64,000 nt of DNA. Source: Nonomuraea spiralis. GTDB taxonomy: Bacteria > Actinomycetota > Actinomycetes > Streptosporangiales > Streptosporangiaceae. The notes under the pieces were generated by a model. The model was not told where the DNA came from. It saw nothing but the letters and a program-made list of their open reading frames with translations, and ran no database searches. Shown piece by piece: positions 1-8,343 of this stretch. Numbering within the stretch: the stretch's first letter is position 1; each line of letters begins with the position of its first letter. The stretch spans positions 1 through 64,000 of the forward strand of contig NZ_BMRC01000028.1 of the NCBI RefSeq assembly GCF_014648435.1, in the 5' to 3' direction. A program made the position numbers and the translations under genes.

Positions 1-411
1 TCGTTGTGTCTTAATTCTTTCAGCCGTTCAAGTCTCTGTCAAATTGACCGGACTTGCTCGACCTGCTGGAATTAAGTCGCGCCCCGCTTCCGGGACAACC
101 CCTCTAACTTACCAGTTCGTTCAGACAGCTTTGTACCGTCCGGGATGAACCAAAAGTAGTGGGATTTGCCGGGTTCTCCGGAGGCTCTTTCGAACCTCTC
201 GGCCGCCCTGCGCGAAGCAACTCTAGCAGTCTCCCGCACCCACTTCGCGCCACACAGGTAATCGTGAGGTCCTCCCCTGGCCACAAGATCTTCAAACCCT
301 GGCCATGTCCCCCTGTACGACACCCGCAGTCAAGCCGTCAGCAAGTCATCCGCAATCGTGCCTCGGTACGAAGGTAGCCACGAGCAGACTGCGCTCTCGG
401 AGGTGTCCGCC
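1..411. other. 5' intergenic region without a convincing gene
   Basis: This stretch has visibly lower GC than the rest of the window. An 83-codon minus-strand frame (323 to 72, GTG start) is open, but it has no clear ribosome binding site and no family I recognise. Short frames also overlap it on both strands. I do not call a gene here. The promoter of the plus-strand gene starting at 412 should lie in its last 100 bases or so. Confidence 0.4.
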
Positions 412-825
412 ATGACCCGCTCGGAGTTCGACGACATCCGTGCCTTCCTCGCCGATCCGGCGACCCATGCGGGAGACCTCCTGCGAGTCGCCCGGACGCT
501 GACCGACGACCTCGAACACGCACGCATACGCGAGGCCGTCCTGCGTACCCATTACCTGCGGTTGCTCACCGCGGCGCGGGCGACGGTGGCGGCGGACATG
601 GCAGGCGCGGCCGACCCGCTCGCGTTCGTCACGCACGAACTGGCCGAGCGCGGCCAGTTGCCCGAGGACGCGGAGGCCGTGCAGCGCATCCTGTCCGACG
701 CCCGTACGGCTGAGGCGCTGCACGCCTGCCTTCAGGAGGAGCAGCAGCAACCGCAGCCGGTCGTGCGGATGCGCGGCATGCGCCTGCGGCGGTGCGTCGG
801 CGCGCACCGGACACTCCCCCGCTGA
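412..825 (+). CDS. hypothetical protein, 137 aa, mostly helical
   Basis: Family not recognised. The ATG at 412 is chosen over an upstream in-frame ATG at 358 because GGAGGT (399-404) lies 7 bases before it. Codon use is typical of the neighbours (G/C at third positions). The predicted protein is a soluble, Leu/Ala/Arg-rich and probably all-helical chain, followed by a short Gln-rich stretch (LQEEQQQPQP) and a basic tail with one Cys near the end. There is no signal peptide or membrane segment. It stands alone on the plus strand, followed by another small plus-strand gene. Existence is well supported by the ribosome binding site; function is unknown. Confidence 0.7.
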   Translation: MTRSEFDDIRAFLADPATHAGDLLRVARTLTDDLEHARIREAVLRTHYLRLLTAARATVAADMAGAADPLAFVTHELAERGQLPEDAEAVQRILSDARTAEALHACLQEEQQQPQPVVRMRGMRLRRCVGAHRTLPR

Positions 826-932
826 TCCTCCCCCCGCCCTCCGGCTGATGGGGGGCAGGTGTGTCGAGGGTTCGACCTGATGACGACTGTGGCCATACCC
901 GGCCTTGGGCACCCGGCTGTAAGACTGCGCGT

Positions 933-1127
933 ATGTGGCAACGGGGGCTGAACTGGTCGGCAATCATCCTGGTCGGGATATTTGGTCTGATGTGGATCGG
1001 TGTTGTGATCTATGCGGACCAGACGTCTTCGATGTGGGTGCGCGTCGCTCAGGTGCTCTTCGGGGTCCTGCTGTTCGGGTGGGCCGTGTTGAAGGCGATC
1101 GTCATGGTCCGGGATCAGGAGGGCTGA
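933..1127 (+). CDS. small two-helix membrane protein, 64 aa
   Basis: A 64-residue protein starting MWQRGLNW, with two hydrophobic helices (about residues 9-26 and 36-55) separated by a short polar turn and ending in a charged tail (VMVRDQEG). Upstream in-frame codons to 861 are less plausible because they encode a polar Cys-containing extension before the first helix. Its 3' end overlaps the 3' end of the convergent kdpE gene by 13 bases. It is longer than a KdpF peptide and on the opposite strand from kdpDE, so I do not link it to the Kdp system. Function unknown. Confidence 0.6.
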   Translation: MWQRGLNWSAIILVGIFGLMWIGVVIYADQTSSMWVRVAQVLFGVLLFGWAVLKAIVMVRDQEG

Positions 1128-1786
1128 AACCGGTACCCCATGCCGGGTTCGGTCAGCAGGTGCACCGGGTGGGCCGGGTCGCGTTCGAGCTTGCGGCGCA
1201 GTTGGGCCATGTACTGGCGCAGGTAGTGGGTCTCCTTGAGGTAGCTGACCCCCCACACCTCGGTCAGCAACTGCCGCTGGCTGATCAGTTTGCCGGGATT
1301 GCGAAGCAGGATCTCCAGGAAGTGCCATTCCGTCGGCGTCAGCCGTACCCCGCCTGAGATCGTCTTGCCCGCGAGGTCGATCACGTGGTCGCCCAGCCGC
1401 ACCGTCGCGGGCTCCTCCTCGTGCTGGTTCGTGCGGCGGGTCACCGCGCGGATGCGGGCCAGCAGCTCGTCGATGCCGAACGGCTTGGTGACGTAGTCGT
1501 CGGCGCCGGCGTCGAGCGCGTCCACCTTGTCCATGCTGTCGGTACGCCCCGACAACACGATGATCGGCACCTTCGTCCAACCCCGCAGTCCCTGGATGAC
1601 CTCCACACCGTCGAGATCGGGCAGGCCCAGGTCGAGGACGACCAGGTCGGGATGCCAGTCGGCGGCCTGGCGCAACGCCGAGGCGCCGTCGGGGGCGACC
1701 GCGACCTCGTAGTGCCTGGCCGCCAGGTTGATGCGCAGGGCACGCAGGATCTGGGGCTCATCGTCGACGACGAGCACGCGGGTCAC
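1115..1786 (-). CDS. kdpE: KdpE, OmpR-family response regulator
   Basis: Cytoplasmic DNA-binding response regulator, partner of the KdpD kinase. It has an N-terminal receiver domain (residues 1-120) with acidic pocket D8/D9, phospho-acceptor D52 and the conserved Lys in VTKPFG. The C-terminal winged-helix domain (about 130-222) carries the OmpR-type LTPTEWHFLEILLRNPGK and MGYRF segments. Length (223 aa) is standard. The ATG overlaps the kdpD stop by 4 bases, so the pair is translationally coupled. In known systems KdpE activates kdpFABC under K+ limitation or salt stress. Those transport genes are not adjacent here, so its targets must be elsewhere on the chromosome or different. Confidence 0.93.
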   Translation of the reverse strand: MTRVLVVDDEPQILRALRINLAARHYEVAVAPDGASALRQAADWHPDLVVLDLGLPDLDGVEVIQGLRGWTKVPIIVLSGRTDSMDKVDALDAGADDYVTKPFGIDELLARIRAVTRRTNQHEEEPATVRLGDHVIDLAGKTISGGVRLTPTEWHFLEILLRNPGKLISQRQLLTEVWGVSYLKETHYLRQYMAQLRRKLERDPAHPVHLLTEPGMGYRFQPS

Positions 1787-4296
1787 GGGGCCCTCCTCAG
1801 CGAGACGGTCATGGTGAGCCCTCCTCCGGGCGTGTCCTCAAGGAGCAGCGTGCCGCCCATCGCCTCGGTGAGACCGCGCGAGAGCGCGAGGCCGAGGCCC
1901 ACGCCGGTGTGGTTGTCGCGGTCGCCGAGCCGTTGGAAGGGCAGGAACACCCTTTCATGTGCCTCCGGGGGGATTCCTGGGCCCCTGTCCACGATGCGCA
2001 TCTCGACGTGTTCGCCGTGCCAGCTCGCGGTGACGAGCACCGGCTCGCCGTCGGGGCTGTAGCGGACGGCGTTCGTCATCAGGTTGACCAGGACGCGTTC
2101 GAGCAGCGCCGGGTCGGCCTGGAACTCCGGGAGGTCGGCGGGGAGGTCGCCCTCGACGCGGTCGCGCAGTGGGCCGAGGTCGTCGATCGCGCGGGGCAGC
2201 ACGTCCTCCACGGCGACGGGCCGCAGGGTGACGCCCAGGACGCCGGCCTGGAGGCGGCTCATGTCGAGCAGGTTCGAGACCAGGCGGTTCAGTTTGATCA
2301 GGGACTCGTCGGCGGTGGCCAGCAGTTCGGCGCGGTCGTCGGCCGACCAGGCGATGTCGGTGTTGCGCAGGCTCTCCACGGAGGCCATGGCCGAGGCCAG
2401 GGGGGTGCGCAGGTCGTGGCCGACGGCGGCGAGCAGCGCGGTGCGCATGCGGTCGGCCTCGGCGAGGGGTTCGGCGCGCTCGGCCGCCTCGCGCAGGCGT
2501 TCCTGGCGCAGGGCGACGGCGGCCTCCGCGGCGAACGCCTCCAGAACGCGCCGGTCGCTGGCGTCGAGCACCCGGCCGCGGGTCGCGAGCACGAGCCGGT
2601 CGTCGATGGCGACGACGTCGCTGCCGCCATCGGTTGCGCCGGGGCTGGTGATCGGCGGGCCGCCGGACGTGGCGACGATTCGCCACTCACCGGACGGGTC
2701 CTCGCGTTCGAGCAGGGTCACGGCGGTCAGCCCGAACGTCTCGCGCAACCGTCCGAGCAGCGAGGCCAGCGCCGACTCCCCGCGCAGTACGTGCCCCGCC
2801 AGCGTGGAGAGCACCTCGGCGTCGGCCCTTGAGCGAACCGCCTCCCTGCTGCGCCGGGCGGCGAGGTCCACGACCGTGCTGACCATGGCCGCGACCAGGA
2901 CGAAGATCGCCAGCGCCAGCACGTTCTCCGGCTCGGAGATGGTCAGGGTGTGGACCGGCGGTGTGAAGAACCAGTTGAGCAGGCCGAACGCCAGCACCGC
3001 CGCCGTGAGCGCCGGCCACATCCCGCCCGCCAGCGCGACGCCGACGACCAGCAGCAGGAAGAGCAGGATCTCGCTGGGCAGGCTCAGGTTCAGCGGCGCG
3101 ATCACGGCGGTGAGCGACGGCATGGCGAGCAGGGTCAGCGCCCAGCCGGACAACCTTCGCGTACGGGTCAGCGCGCCTCCGGACTGCGGCCGGCCGGAGC
3201 CTTTCCTGGTGGCCTCGTGCGTGACCATGTGCACGTCGATCGAGCCGGACAGCGCCGTCGTCGTCATGCCCACGCCGCGGCCGAACAGCGGCGCGAGCCG
3301 TCCGCGCCGGGAGGCGCCGAGGACGAGCTGGGAGGCATTCACGCCGTGGGCGAACTCGATCAGCGAGCGCGGGATGTCGTCGCCGACGACCTGGTGGTAG
3401 GTGCCGCCGAGGTCCTCGACGAGCTTGCGCTGGCGTACCAGGTTGGCGGGGTCGCCCGAGGTGGACAGGCCGTCGGCGCGGGTGACGTGCACGGCGAGGA
3501 GGTCGGCGCCCTTGGTCCTGGCGGCGATGCGGGCTGCGCGGCGTACGAGGGTGTCGCCCTCCGGGCCGCCGGTCAGGGCGACGACCACGCGCTCGCGGGC
3601 CTCCCAGGTACGCGCGATGTCGTGGTCGGCCCGGTACGCGGTGAGTTGCCGATCCACCCTGTCCGCCACCCAGAGCAGGGCGAGCTCCCGCAGAGCGGAC
3701 AGGTTGCCGACGCGGAAGTAGTTGGCGAGGGCGGCGTCGACGCGTTCGGGCGGGTAGACGTTGCCGTGGGCGAGGCGGCGGCGCAGGGCCTCGGGTGACA
3801 TATCGACGAGTTCGAGCCGGTCGGAGCGCCGTACGAAGTCGTCGGGCACGGTCTCGCGCTGCGGCAGGCCGGTGATCTGCTCGACCACGTCGCGCAGGGA
3901 CTCCAGGTGCTGGATGTTGAGCGTGGAGACGACGTCGATGCCGGCGTCGAGGATGTCCTGGACGTCCTGCCAGCGTTTGGCGTGGCGGGAGCCGGGTGCG
4001 TTGGTGTGGGCCAGCTCGTCGATCAGCACGGTCTTGGGGTGGCGGGCGATGATCGCGTCGGCGTCGGGTTCGGTGAAGGTGGCGCCGCGGTGGACGAGAG
4101 TGCGTCCCGGCACGACCTCCAGGCCGTCGAGCAGGCGGGCGACCTGGTCGCGGCCGTGGGTCTCGACGTGCCCCACGACCACGTCACGGCCGCGCTCCTT
4201 GGCCCGGCGCGCCTCGCCGAGCATGGCGTACGTCTTGCCGACGCCAGGCGCGGCGCCCAGGTACACCCGCAGCCGTCCGCGCGACGTGCTTCCCAT
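1783..4296 (-). CDS. kdpD: KdpD, osmosensitive K+ channel sensor histidine kinase
   Basis: Full-length (837 aa) membrane sensor kinase. Order seen: N-terminal KdpD domain with Walker A GAAPGVGKT at residues 14-22 and a Walker B-like LIDELAHTN; a universal-stress-protein-like domain (about 235-360); four hydrophobic segments of the DUF4118 region (about 395-490); a GAF-like region; a HisKA box with the phospho-accepting His at residue 627 (VGHDLRTPLA); and an ATPase domain with N box NLMTNAVRYSP (738) and G boxes DRGPGIPP and GVGLGLAL. Its product would phosphorylate KdpE, encoded immediately downstream with a 4-base overlap. The truncated haemoglobin gene lies only 9 bases upstream on the same strand. 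No kdpFABC genes are in the window. Confidence 0.93.
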   Translation of the reverse strand: MGSTSRGRLRVYLGAAPGVGKTYAMLGEARRAKERGRDVVVGHVETHGRDQVARLLDGLEVVPGRTLVHRGATFTEPDADAIIARHPKTVLIDELAHTNAPGSRHAKRWQDVQDILDAGIDVVSTLNIQHLESLRDVVEQITGLPQRETVPDDFVRRSDRLELVDMSPEALRRRLAHGNVYPPERVDAALANYFRVGNLSALRELALLWVADRVDRQLTAYRADHDIARTWEARERVVVALTGGPEGDTLVRRAARIAARTKGADLLAVHVTRADGLSTSGDPANLVRQRKLVEDLGGTYHQVVGDDIPRSLIEFAHGVNASQLVLGASRRGRLAPLFGRGVGMTTTALSGSIDVHMVTHEATRKGSGRPQSGGALTRTRRLSGWALTLLAMPSLTAVIAPLNLSLPSEILLFLLLVVGVALAGGMWPALTAAVLAFGLLNWFFTPPVHTLTISEPENVLALAIFVLVAAMVSTVVDLAARRSREAVRSRADAEVLSTLAGHVLRGESALASLLGRLRETFGLTAVTLLEREDPSGEWRIVATSGGPPITSPGATDGGSDVVAIDDRLVLATRGRVLDASDRRVLEAFAAEAAVALRQERLREAAERAEPLAEADRMRTALLAAVGHDLRTPLASAMASVESLRNTDIAWSADDRAELLATADESLIKLNRLVSNLLDMSRLQAGVLGVTLRPVAVEDVLPRAIDDLGPLRDRVEGDLPADLPEFQADPALLERVLVNLMTNAVRYSPDGEPVLVTASWHGEHVEMRIVDRGPGIPPEAHERVFLPFQRLGDRDNHTGVGLGLALSRGLTEAMGGTLLLEDTPGGGLTMTVSLRRAP

Positions 4297-4305
4297 TCCT
4301 CCAGG

Positions 4306-4773
4306 TTACGGCTGGTATGGCGGGGCGACTCCCCAACCCCAGTGGGGGACGGGGGCCTCCGGCGGCGGAGTGGCGCCGGGCTGGGAGTTGTGCACGGCCA
4401 GGCGGGTGCCCCACTCGATGTAGCCGGCGAACGCGGCCCTGAACTCGGGGTCGTCGGGCAGGCCGACCTCGTCGGCGGCGTCCATGAGGAGGTTCACCCA
4501 GCGGCGGCGCTGCGGCTCGCTGATCGCCCTGCCGAGGTGGTGGGCGAGCATGTGGGAATATCCGCCGCGTTCGTGGGTGTAGCGGTCAGGGCCGCCGAAG
4601 ACCTCGCTGAGCCACATCGCCACGTATTTCGGATGGTCGGGGTCCATGTGGGCGAACAACGGCCCGATCAGGTCGTCCTTGACGACGGTCCGGTAGAACG
4701 TCGTGGTGAGTCGTTCGAACGCCTCGGTGCCGCCCGCCCACTCATAGAGGGTCGGAACGTCTTTGTCGGTCAT
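4306..4773 (-). CDS. glbO: group II truncated haemoglobin (trHbO-like)
   Basis: Cytoplasmic haem protein of 155 aa. Family signatures seen in order: YEWAGG near the N terminus, FYRTVVKDDLIGPLF, then MDPDHPKYVAMWLSEVFGGP, a GGYSHMLAHHLGRAIS segment that contains the proximal His, and the typical C terminus IEWGTRLAVHNSQPG...PPYQP. Group II globins bind O2/NO and are linked to respiration or nitrosative stress in actinobacteria; that role is inferred from the family. The gene lies 9 bases upstream of kdpD in the same direction and may be cotranscribed with it. Confidence 0.9.
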   Translation of the reverse strand: MTDKDVPTLYEWAGGTEAFERLTTTFYRTVVKDDLIGPLFAHMDPDHPKYVAMWLSEVFGGPDRYTHERGGYSHMLAHHLGRAISEPQRRRWVNLLMDAADEVGLPDDPEFRAAFAGYIEWGTRLAVHNSQPGATPPPEAPVPHWGWGVAPPYQP

Positions 4774-4863
4774 GTAATCATGTAATCAGCACTGACGGCG
4801 TACGACAAGGTCGGAGTCCGGCACTTGGGATGGTCTTCTCCGGGAACAACTCCGGAAACGACG

Positions 4864-4897
4864 AAGTCCCTGGTCGCTGTAGAGCGACCAGGGACTT
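4864..4897 (-). terminator. terminator hairpin after tRNA-fMet copy 1
   Basis: A perfect 15-bp stem (AAGTCCCTGGTCGCT and its complement) with a 4-base loop begins 6 bases after the tRNA 3' CCA on the minus strand. The bases after it are only moderately U-rich. The strength and position of the stem support a transcription terminator. Confidence 0.8.
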
Positions 4898-4902
4898 TGG
4901 AT

Positions 4903-4979
4903 TGGTAGCGGGGACAGGATTTGAACCTGCGACCTCTGGGTTATGAGCCCAGCGAGCTACCGAACTGCTCCACCCCGCG
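4903..4979 (-). tRNA. initiator tRNA-Met (CAT), copy 1
   Basis: A 77-nt tRNA with encoded CCA (4903-4905 on the complement) and anticodon CAT at 4943-4945. Initiator features are visible: the first acceptor position does not pair (C1 opposite U72), and three consecutive G-C pairs (GGG/CCC) close the anticodon stem. The T-arm reads GTTCAAATC. The T-stem has a G-U wobble where the second copy has G-C, the only difference I see between the two genes. A strong hairpin terminator follows. Confidence 0.95.
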
Positions 4980-5079
4980 TCGGTGTGTCGTTATTAACTA
5001 TACCGTCTCTCCGGAGTGCTCCGACCCGGCCGGGGATTTCGCGGCGGGCCGGCCAGAGATCCCGGTTCCGGAAAAGCAA

Positions 5080-5109
5080 CGAGGCCCTGGCCGTTGGCCA
5101 GGACCTCGG
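5080..5109 (-). terminator. terminator hairpin between the two tRNA genes
   Basis: A GAGGCCCTGGCC / GGCCAG..CCTC stem-loop with one internal mismatch lies just downstream of tRNA copy 2 on the minus strand and before copy 1. It suggests each tRNA gene is its own transcription unit, or that only part of the transcripts read through. Exact ends are good to a base or two. Confidence 0.65.
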
Positions 5110-5113
5110 ATAT

Positions 5114-5190
5114 TGGTAGCGGGGGCAGGATTTGAACCTGCGACCTCTGGGTTATGAGCCCAGCGAGCTACCGAACTGCTCCACCCCGCG
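5114..5190 (-). tRNA. initiator tRNA-Met (CAT), copy 2
   Basis: Second 77-nt initiator tRNA, nearly identical to the gene at 4903-4979. It has the same anticodon CAT, the same unpaired C1/U72, the same GGG/CCC anticodon stem and an encoded CCA. The T-stem is fully Watson-Crick here. It lies upstream of copy 1 in the direction of transcription and has its own hairpin between the two genes. Confidence 0.94.
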
Positions 5191-5247
5191 TCGCTGTCTT
5201 GCTTCTAAAGACTATCGGCGACGGGCGGTGGGCGCAAACTGAATGGG

Positions 5248-8200
5248 CTACGTCGTGCCTCCCGGTTGCGAACCCGATGGTGTCGGGGTCGGCGTGGCCG
5301 TGGCCGGCGGCGAGGCGGACGGTGAGGCCGACGGGGAGGCCGACGGGGAGGCCGACGGGGAGGCCGAAGGCGACGGGGTCGCGGTCGGCTTCACGTTGGC
5401 GCTCTCGATCTGCTTGAGCGCCTCCTCCAGCCGCTTCTGCGCCTTGCCGTACTCGTCCCAGTTCGGGGGGCTGGCCTGGAGGGCCTTCTGGGCGTCCTCG
5501 TAGGCCTTCTTGGCGTCGGAGATGGCGGTGTTCAGCGCCGAGGTGTTGGCCTGGTTGGGCGTGGTCTGCTCGGGCTGGGTGTTCGGCTGTTGCTGCTCGC
5601 CGCCGAAGACCTGTTCCAGCGCCTGGTCGAGCGTGTCGCCCGAGCCGACCTTGTTGCCGAACGCCACCAGCACCCGCCGCAGGATCGGGTAGGGCTCCTG
5701 GCCGGTGCCGGCCTTGGTCTGCACGTAGACGGGCTCGATGTAGATCAGACCGCTCGCGTACGGCAGGGTCAGCAGGTTGCCGTACCTGACGTTGGCCTGG
5801 CCGAGGCCGAGGGGGCCCAGCTCACCCGAGAACTTGTTCTGGAAGTTGTTCTGGGCCTGACCGGGGCCGGGGACCGTGGTGTTGGACGGCATGCGCAGGA
5901 TGCGCAGCTTGCCGTAGTCCTTGCCCACCGTGGAGCCCGCCGCCATGAACGCCGCCAGGTTGGGGCCCTCACGGGGGACGAACGTCGTGGTCAGCGAGAA
6001 CGACGGCTCGGACTCGTCGGGCATCGTCGCCGTCAGGTAGTACGGCGGCTGCTTGACCGACTGGTTGCCCTGCGAGGGGTCGCTGGGGATGTTCCAGAAG
6101 TCCTGGGCGCTGTAGAAGGCGGCCGCGTTGGTGACGTGGTAGCGCGACAACATGTAGCGCTGCACCTTGAACAGGTCTTCCGGGTAGCGGATGTGCGCCT
6201 GGAGGTCGGGGCTCATCTCCGCGGCGGGCTTGATCGTGCCGGGGAAGGCGTTGGACCACGTCTTCAGCACCGGGTCGTTGCCGTCCCAGGCGTAGAGCGT
6301 GACCGTGCCGTCGTAGGCGTCGACCGTGGCCTTGACGGAGTTGCGGATGTAGTTGATCTCGTCCTGCGGCTGCTGGGCGACCACACGGCGGTCGGTGGCC
6401 AGGTCGCGGGTCATGTCCCCGAGGCTCTCGCTCTGCGAGTACGGGTAGGCGTTGGAGGTCGTGTACCCGTCGATGATCCAGGTGATGCGGCCGTCGACGA
6501 TCGCCGGATAGGGGTTGCCGTCGAGGGTCAGGAACGGCGCGACCTTCTCCACCCGCTCCCGCGGGTTGCGCACGTAGAGGATCTTGGAGTTCTCGTTGAC
6601 GTCGCCCGACAGCAGGATGTTCATCTCGCCGTACTTGGCGGCGTAGACCAGCCGGTTGAGGGCCGAGCCGATCGGCACGCCGCCCTTGCCGGTGTAGGTC
6701 GTGTTCTGCTGGCCGGTCTGGCCGCCGGAGACCGGGTAGTCGAGCTCCTGCGGGGTCTTCGGGTTGCCGCCGGCGATGACGTACTCGCTGGAGCCGGGGT
6801 TCTCGCCGAAGTAGACGCGCGGCTCCTTGAGGCCGGTGCTGGCCGCGAGGTCGCCGGTGACCGGCATGTCCTTGCTGTCGTAGGCGGGCAGGCCGCCCGC
6901 GTCAACCTCGTTGCCCGGCGCGGCGACGAAGCCGTAGCCGTGGGTGTAGACCAGCGCGCGGTTGATCCAGTTGTTCTGGGGCGCGGGCGGGCCGAGCAGC
7001 TCGCGGACGCCCACCACGTGGTCGACCAGCTTGCCGTCCTTGCCGGGATAGCGGTCGACGTCGAGCTGGTCGGGGAAGCCGTAGAAGCCACGGATGCGCT
7101 GCGTCTGCTCGAACGTGGACGACACCAGCGCCGGGTCGAGCAGGCGTACGCCGGTCACCGACTCGTCGCCGCCGGCGCTGACCTTGGTGGGGTCGGCCTG
7201 GGCGTTGTAGTCGATCACTTCGGCGTTCTGCACGTCGTAGGCTGATCGGGTGGATTGGATGTTCCGGTCGATGTAGAGGGCTTCCTTGCCCTGCTGGTTG
7301 GGCTTGACCTGGAACTGCTCGACCAGCGCCGGGTAGACGCCGCCGATCAGGATGGCCGAGAGCACGAGCAGGCCGAACGAGACGCCGGGCAGCATGCCGC
7401 CGGGGCGTACGACTCCGGCGAAGAACAGCGCGGCGCAGATGAGCGCGATGATCGCGAGGATGTTCTTGGCCGGGAGCACGGCGTTGATGTCGGTGTAGGA
7501 CGCGCCGTGCACGTAGCCGCGGTCGGAGAAGACCAGACCGAACCGGTCGATGTAGTAGGCGACGGCCTTGAGCAGGACGAACACGCCCAGCAGCACGGAA
7601 AGGTGGATCCGCGCGGCTCTGGAGGCGTGCACGCCCGGCGACTGGAGCCGGAATCCGCCGTAGAGGTAGTGGGTGATCGTGGCCAGGACGATCGAGATGA
7701 TCACGGCGGTGAACAGGAAGTTCAGCACCATCCTGATGAACGGGTAGTCGAACATGAAGAACGAGATGTCGATGCCGAACTGCTCGTCCTTCTTGCCGAA
7801 GGCCGCCCCGTTGACGAACTCCAGCCACGTCTTCCACTGCCCGGCGAGCGAGGAGCCGGAGAAGAGCGCGATCAGACCCATGCCGACGATGAAGATCAGC
7901 TTGCGGTGGGGGTCGAGCGCCATGCGATAGCGGTCTGCTCCACTGCCGCCGCCGAACACGGCGGGGCCGAACATCGGCCGGGTGCGGAAGGCCAGCAGCA
8001 TGTTGCCGCCCACGATGCCGACCATGAGCACCGCTCCGACGAGGAACAGCACGATCTCGGTCAGCAGCACCCCGGAGAAGACCGACGTGTAGTTGGTCGC
8101 GTCAAACCACAGATAGTCGGTATAAATCCCAGAAAAGAGGAAAAACAGGGCCACAATCGCGACCAGCGCGATGGCCACAGGCAGAAGCAGCCGCGGCCGG

Positions 8201-8253
8201 CGTGGCAGGCGCATCGCCCTGCCGGCTCCTGGGGTCCGGAAGCTCAAGGCCAA
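5248..8253 (-). CDS. UPF0182 family large membrane protein
   Basis: A 1001-aa integral membrane protein. The first 310 residues hold about seven hydrophobic helices (for example near residues 20-40, 60-85, 165-190, 215-235, 260-280 and 285-305). A large predicted extracytoplasmic domain follows, with UPF0182 signatures such as NNWINRALVYTHGYG and the stretch after RDLATDRRV. The C terminus is a Glu/Ala/Lys-rich helix followed by a low-complexity Pro-Ser-Ala-Thr tail (about the last 50 residues) encoded by tandem DNA repeats. The family is common in actinobacteria (Rv3193c in M. tuberculosis, also next to a PDZ protease gene) but has no settled function. The start context is plausible; a start 13 residues later at MRLPRRPR is possible. 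Confidence 0.9.
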   Translation of the reverse strand: MALSFRTPGAGRAMRLPRRPRLLLPVAIALVAIVALFFLFSGIYTDYLWFDATNYTSVFSGVLLTEIVLFLVGAVLMVGIVGGNMLLAFRTRPMFGPAVFGGGSGADRYRMALDPHRKLIFIVGMGLIALFSGSSLAGQWKTWLEFVNGAAFGKKDEQFGIDISFFMFDYPFIRMVLNFLFTAVIISIVLATITHYLYGGFRLQSPGVHASRAARIHLSVLLGVFVLLKAVAYYIDRFGLVFSDRGYVHGASYTDINAVLPAKNILAIIALICAALFFAGVVRPGGMLPGVSFGLLVLSAILIGGVYPALVEQFQVKPNQQGKEALYIDRNIQSTRSAYDVQNAEVIDYNAQADPTKVSAGGDESVTGVRLLDPALVSSTFEQTQRIRGFYGFPDQLDVDRYPGKDGKLVDHVVGVRELLGPPAPQNNWINRALVYTHGYGFVAAPGNEVDAGGLPAYDSKDMPVTGDLAASTGLKEPRVYFGENPGSSEYVIAGGNPKTPQELDYPVSGGQTGQQNTTYTGKGGVPIGSALNRLVYAAKYGEMNILLSGDVNENSKILYVRNPRERVEKVAPFLTLDGNPYPAIVDGRITWIIDGYTTSNAYPYSQSESLGDMTRDLATDRRVVAQQPQDEINYIRNSVKATVDAYDGTVTLYAWDGNDPVLKTWSNAFPGTIKPAAEMSPDLQAHIRYPEDLFKVQRYMLSRYHVTNAAAFYSAQDFWNIPSDPSQGNQSVKQPPYYLTATMPDESEPSFSLTTTFVPREGPNLAAFMAAGSTVGKDYGKLRILRMPSNTTVPGPGQAQNNFQNKFSGELGPLGLGQANVRYGNLLTLPYASGLIYIEPVYVQTKAGTGQEPYPILRRVLVAFGNKVGSGDTLDQALEQVFGGEQQQPNTQPEQTTPNQANTSALNTAISDAKKAYEDAQKALQASPPNWDEYGKAQKRLEEALKQIESANVKPTATPSPSASPSASPSASPSASPSASPPATATPTPTPSGSQPGGTT
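5306..5375. repeat. 12-bp tandem repeat encoding Ser-Ala-Ser-Pro tail
   Basis: About five imperfect copies of a 12-base unit (GAGGCCGACGGG on plus) lie inside the 3' end of the UPF0182 gene and encode a PSAS repeat in the C-terminal tail. Copy number is likely to vary between strains. Confidence 0.75.
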
Positions 8254-8343
8254 CCCCTCGTCGTGATGAAGAAACGGTCCGTGTCTGGCAACTTACACCG
8301 CAGCGCCAGCCGTACGGCTAACGCACGGCGCCCGCCGGAAGTT

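Noticed and set aside
933..1127. KdpF-like peptide
   Set aside because: Too long, two helices, and on the opposite strand; KdpF is about 30 residues and precedes kdpA.
1908..3800. Long plus-strand frames opposite kdpD
   Set aside because: High-GC shadow frames: Arg/Gly/Asp-rich, no ribosome binding site, and opposite a gene with clear motifs.
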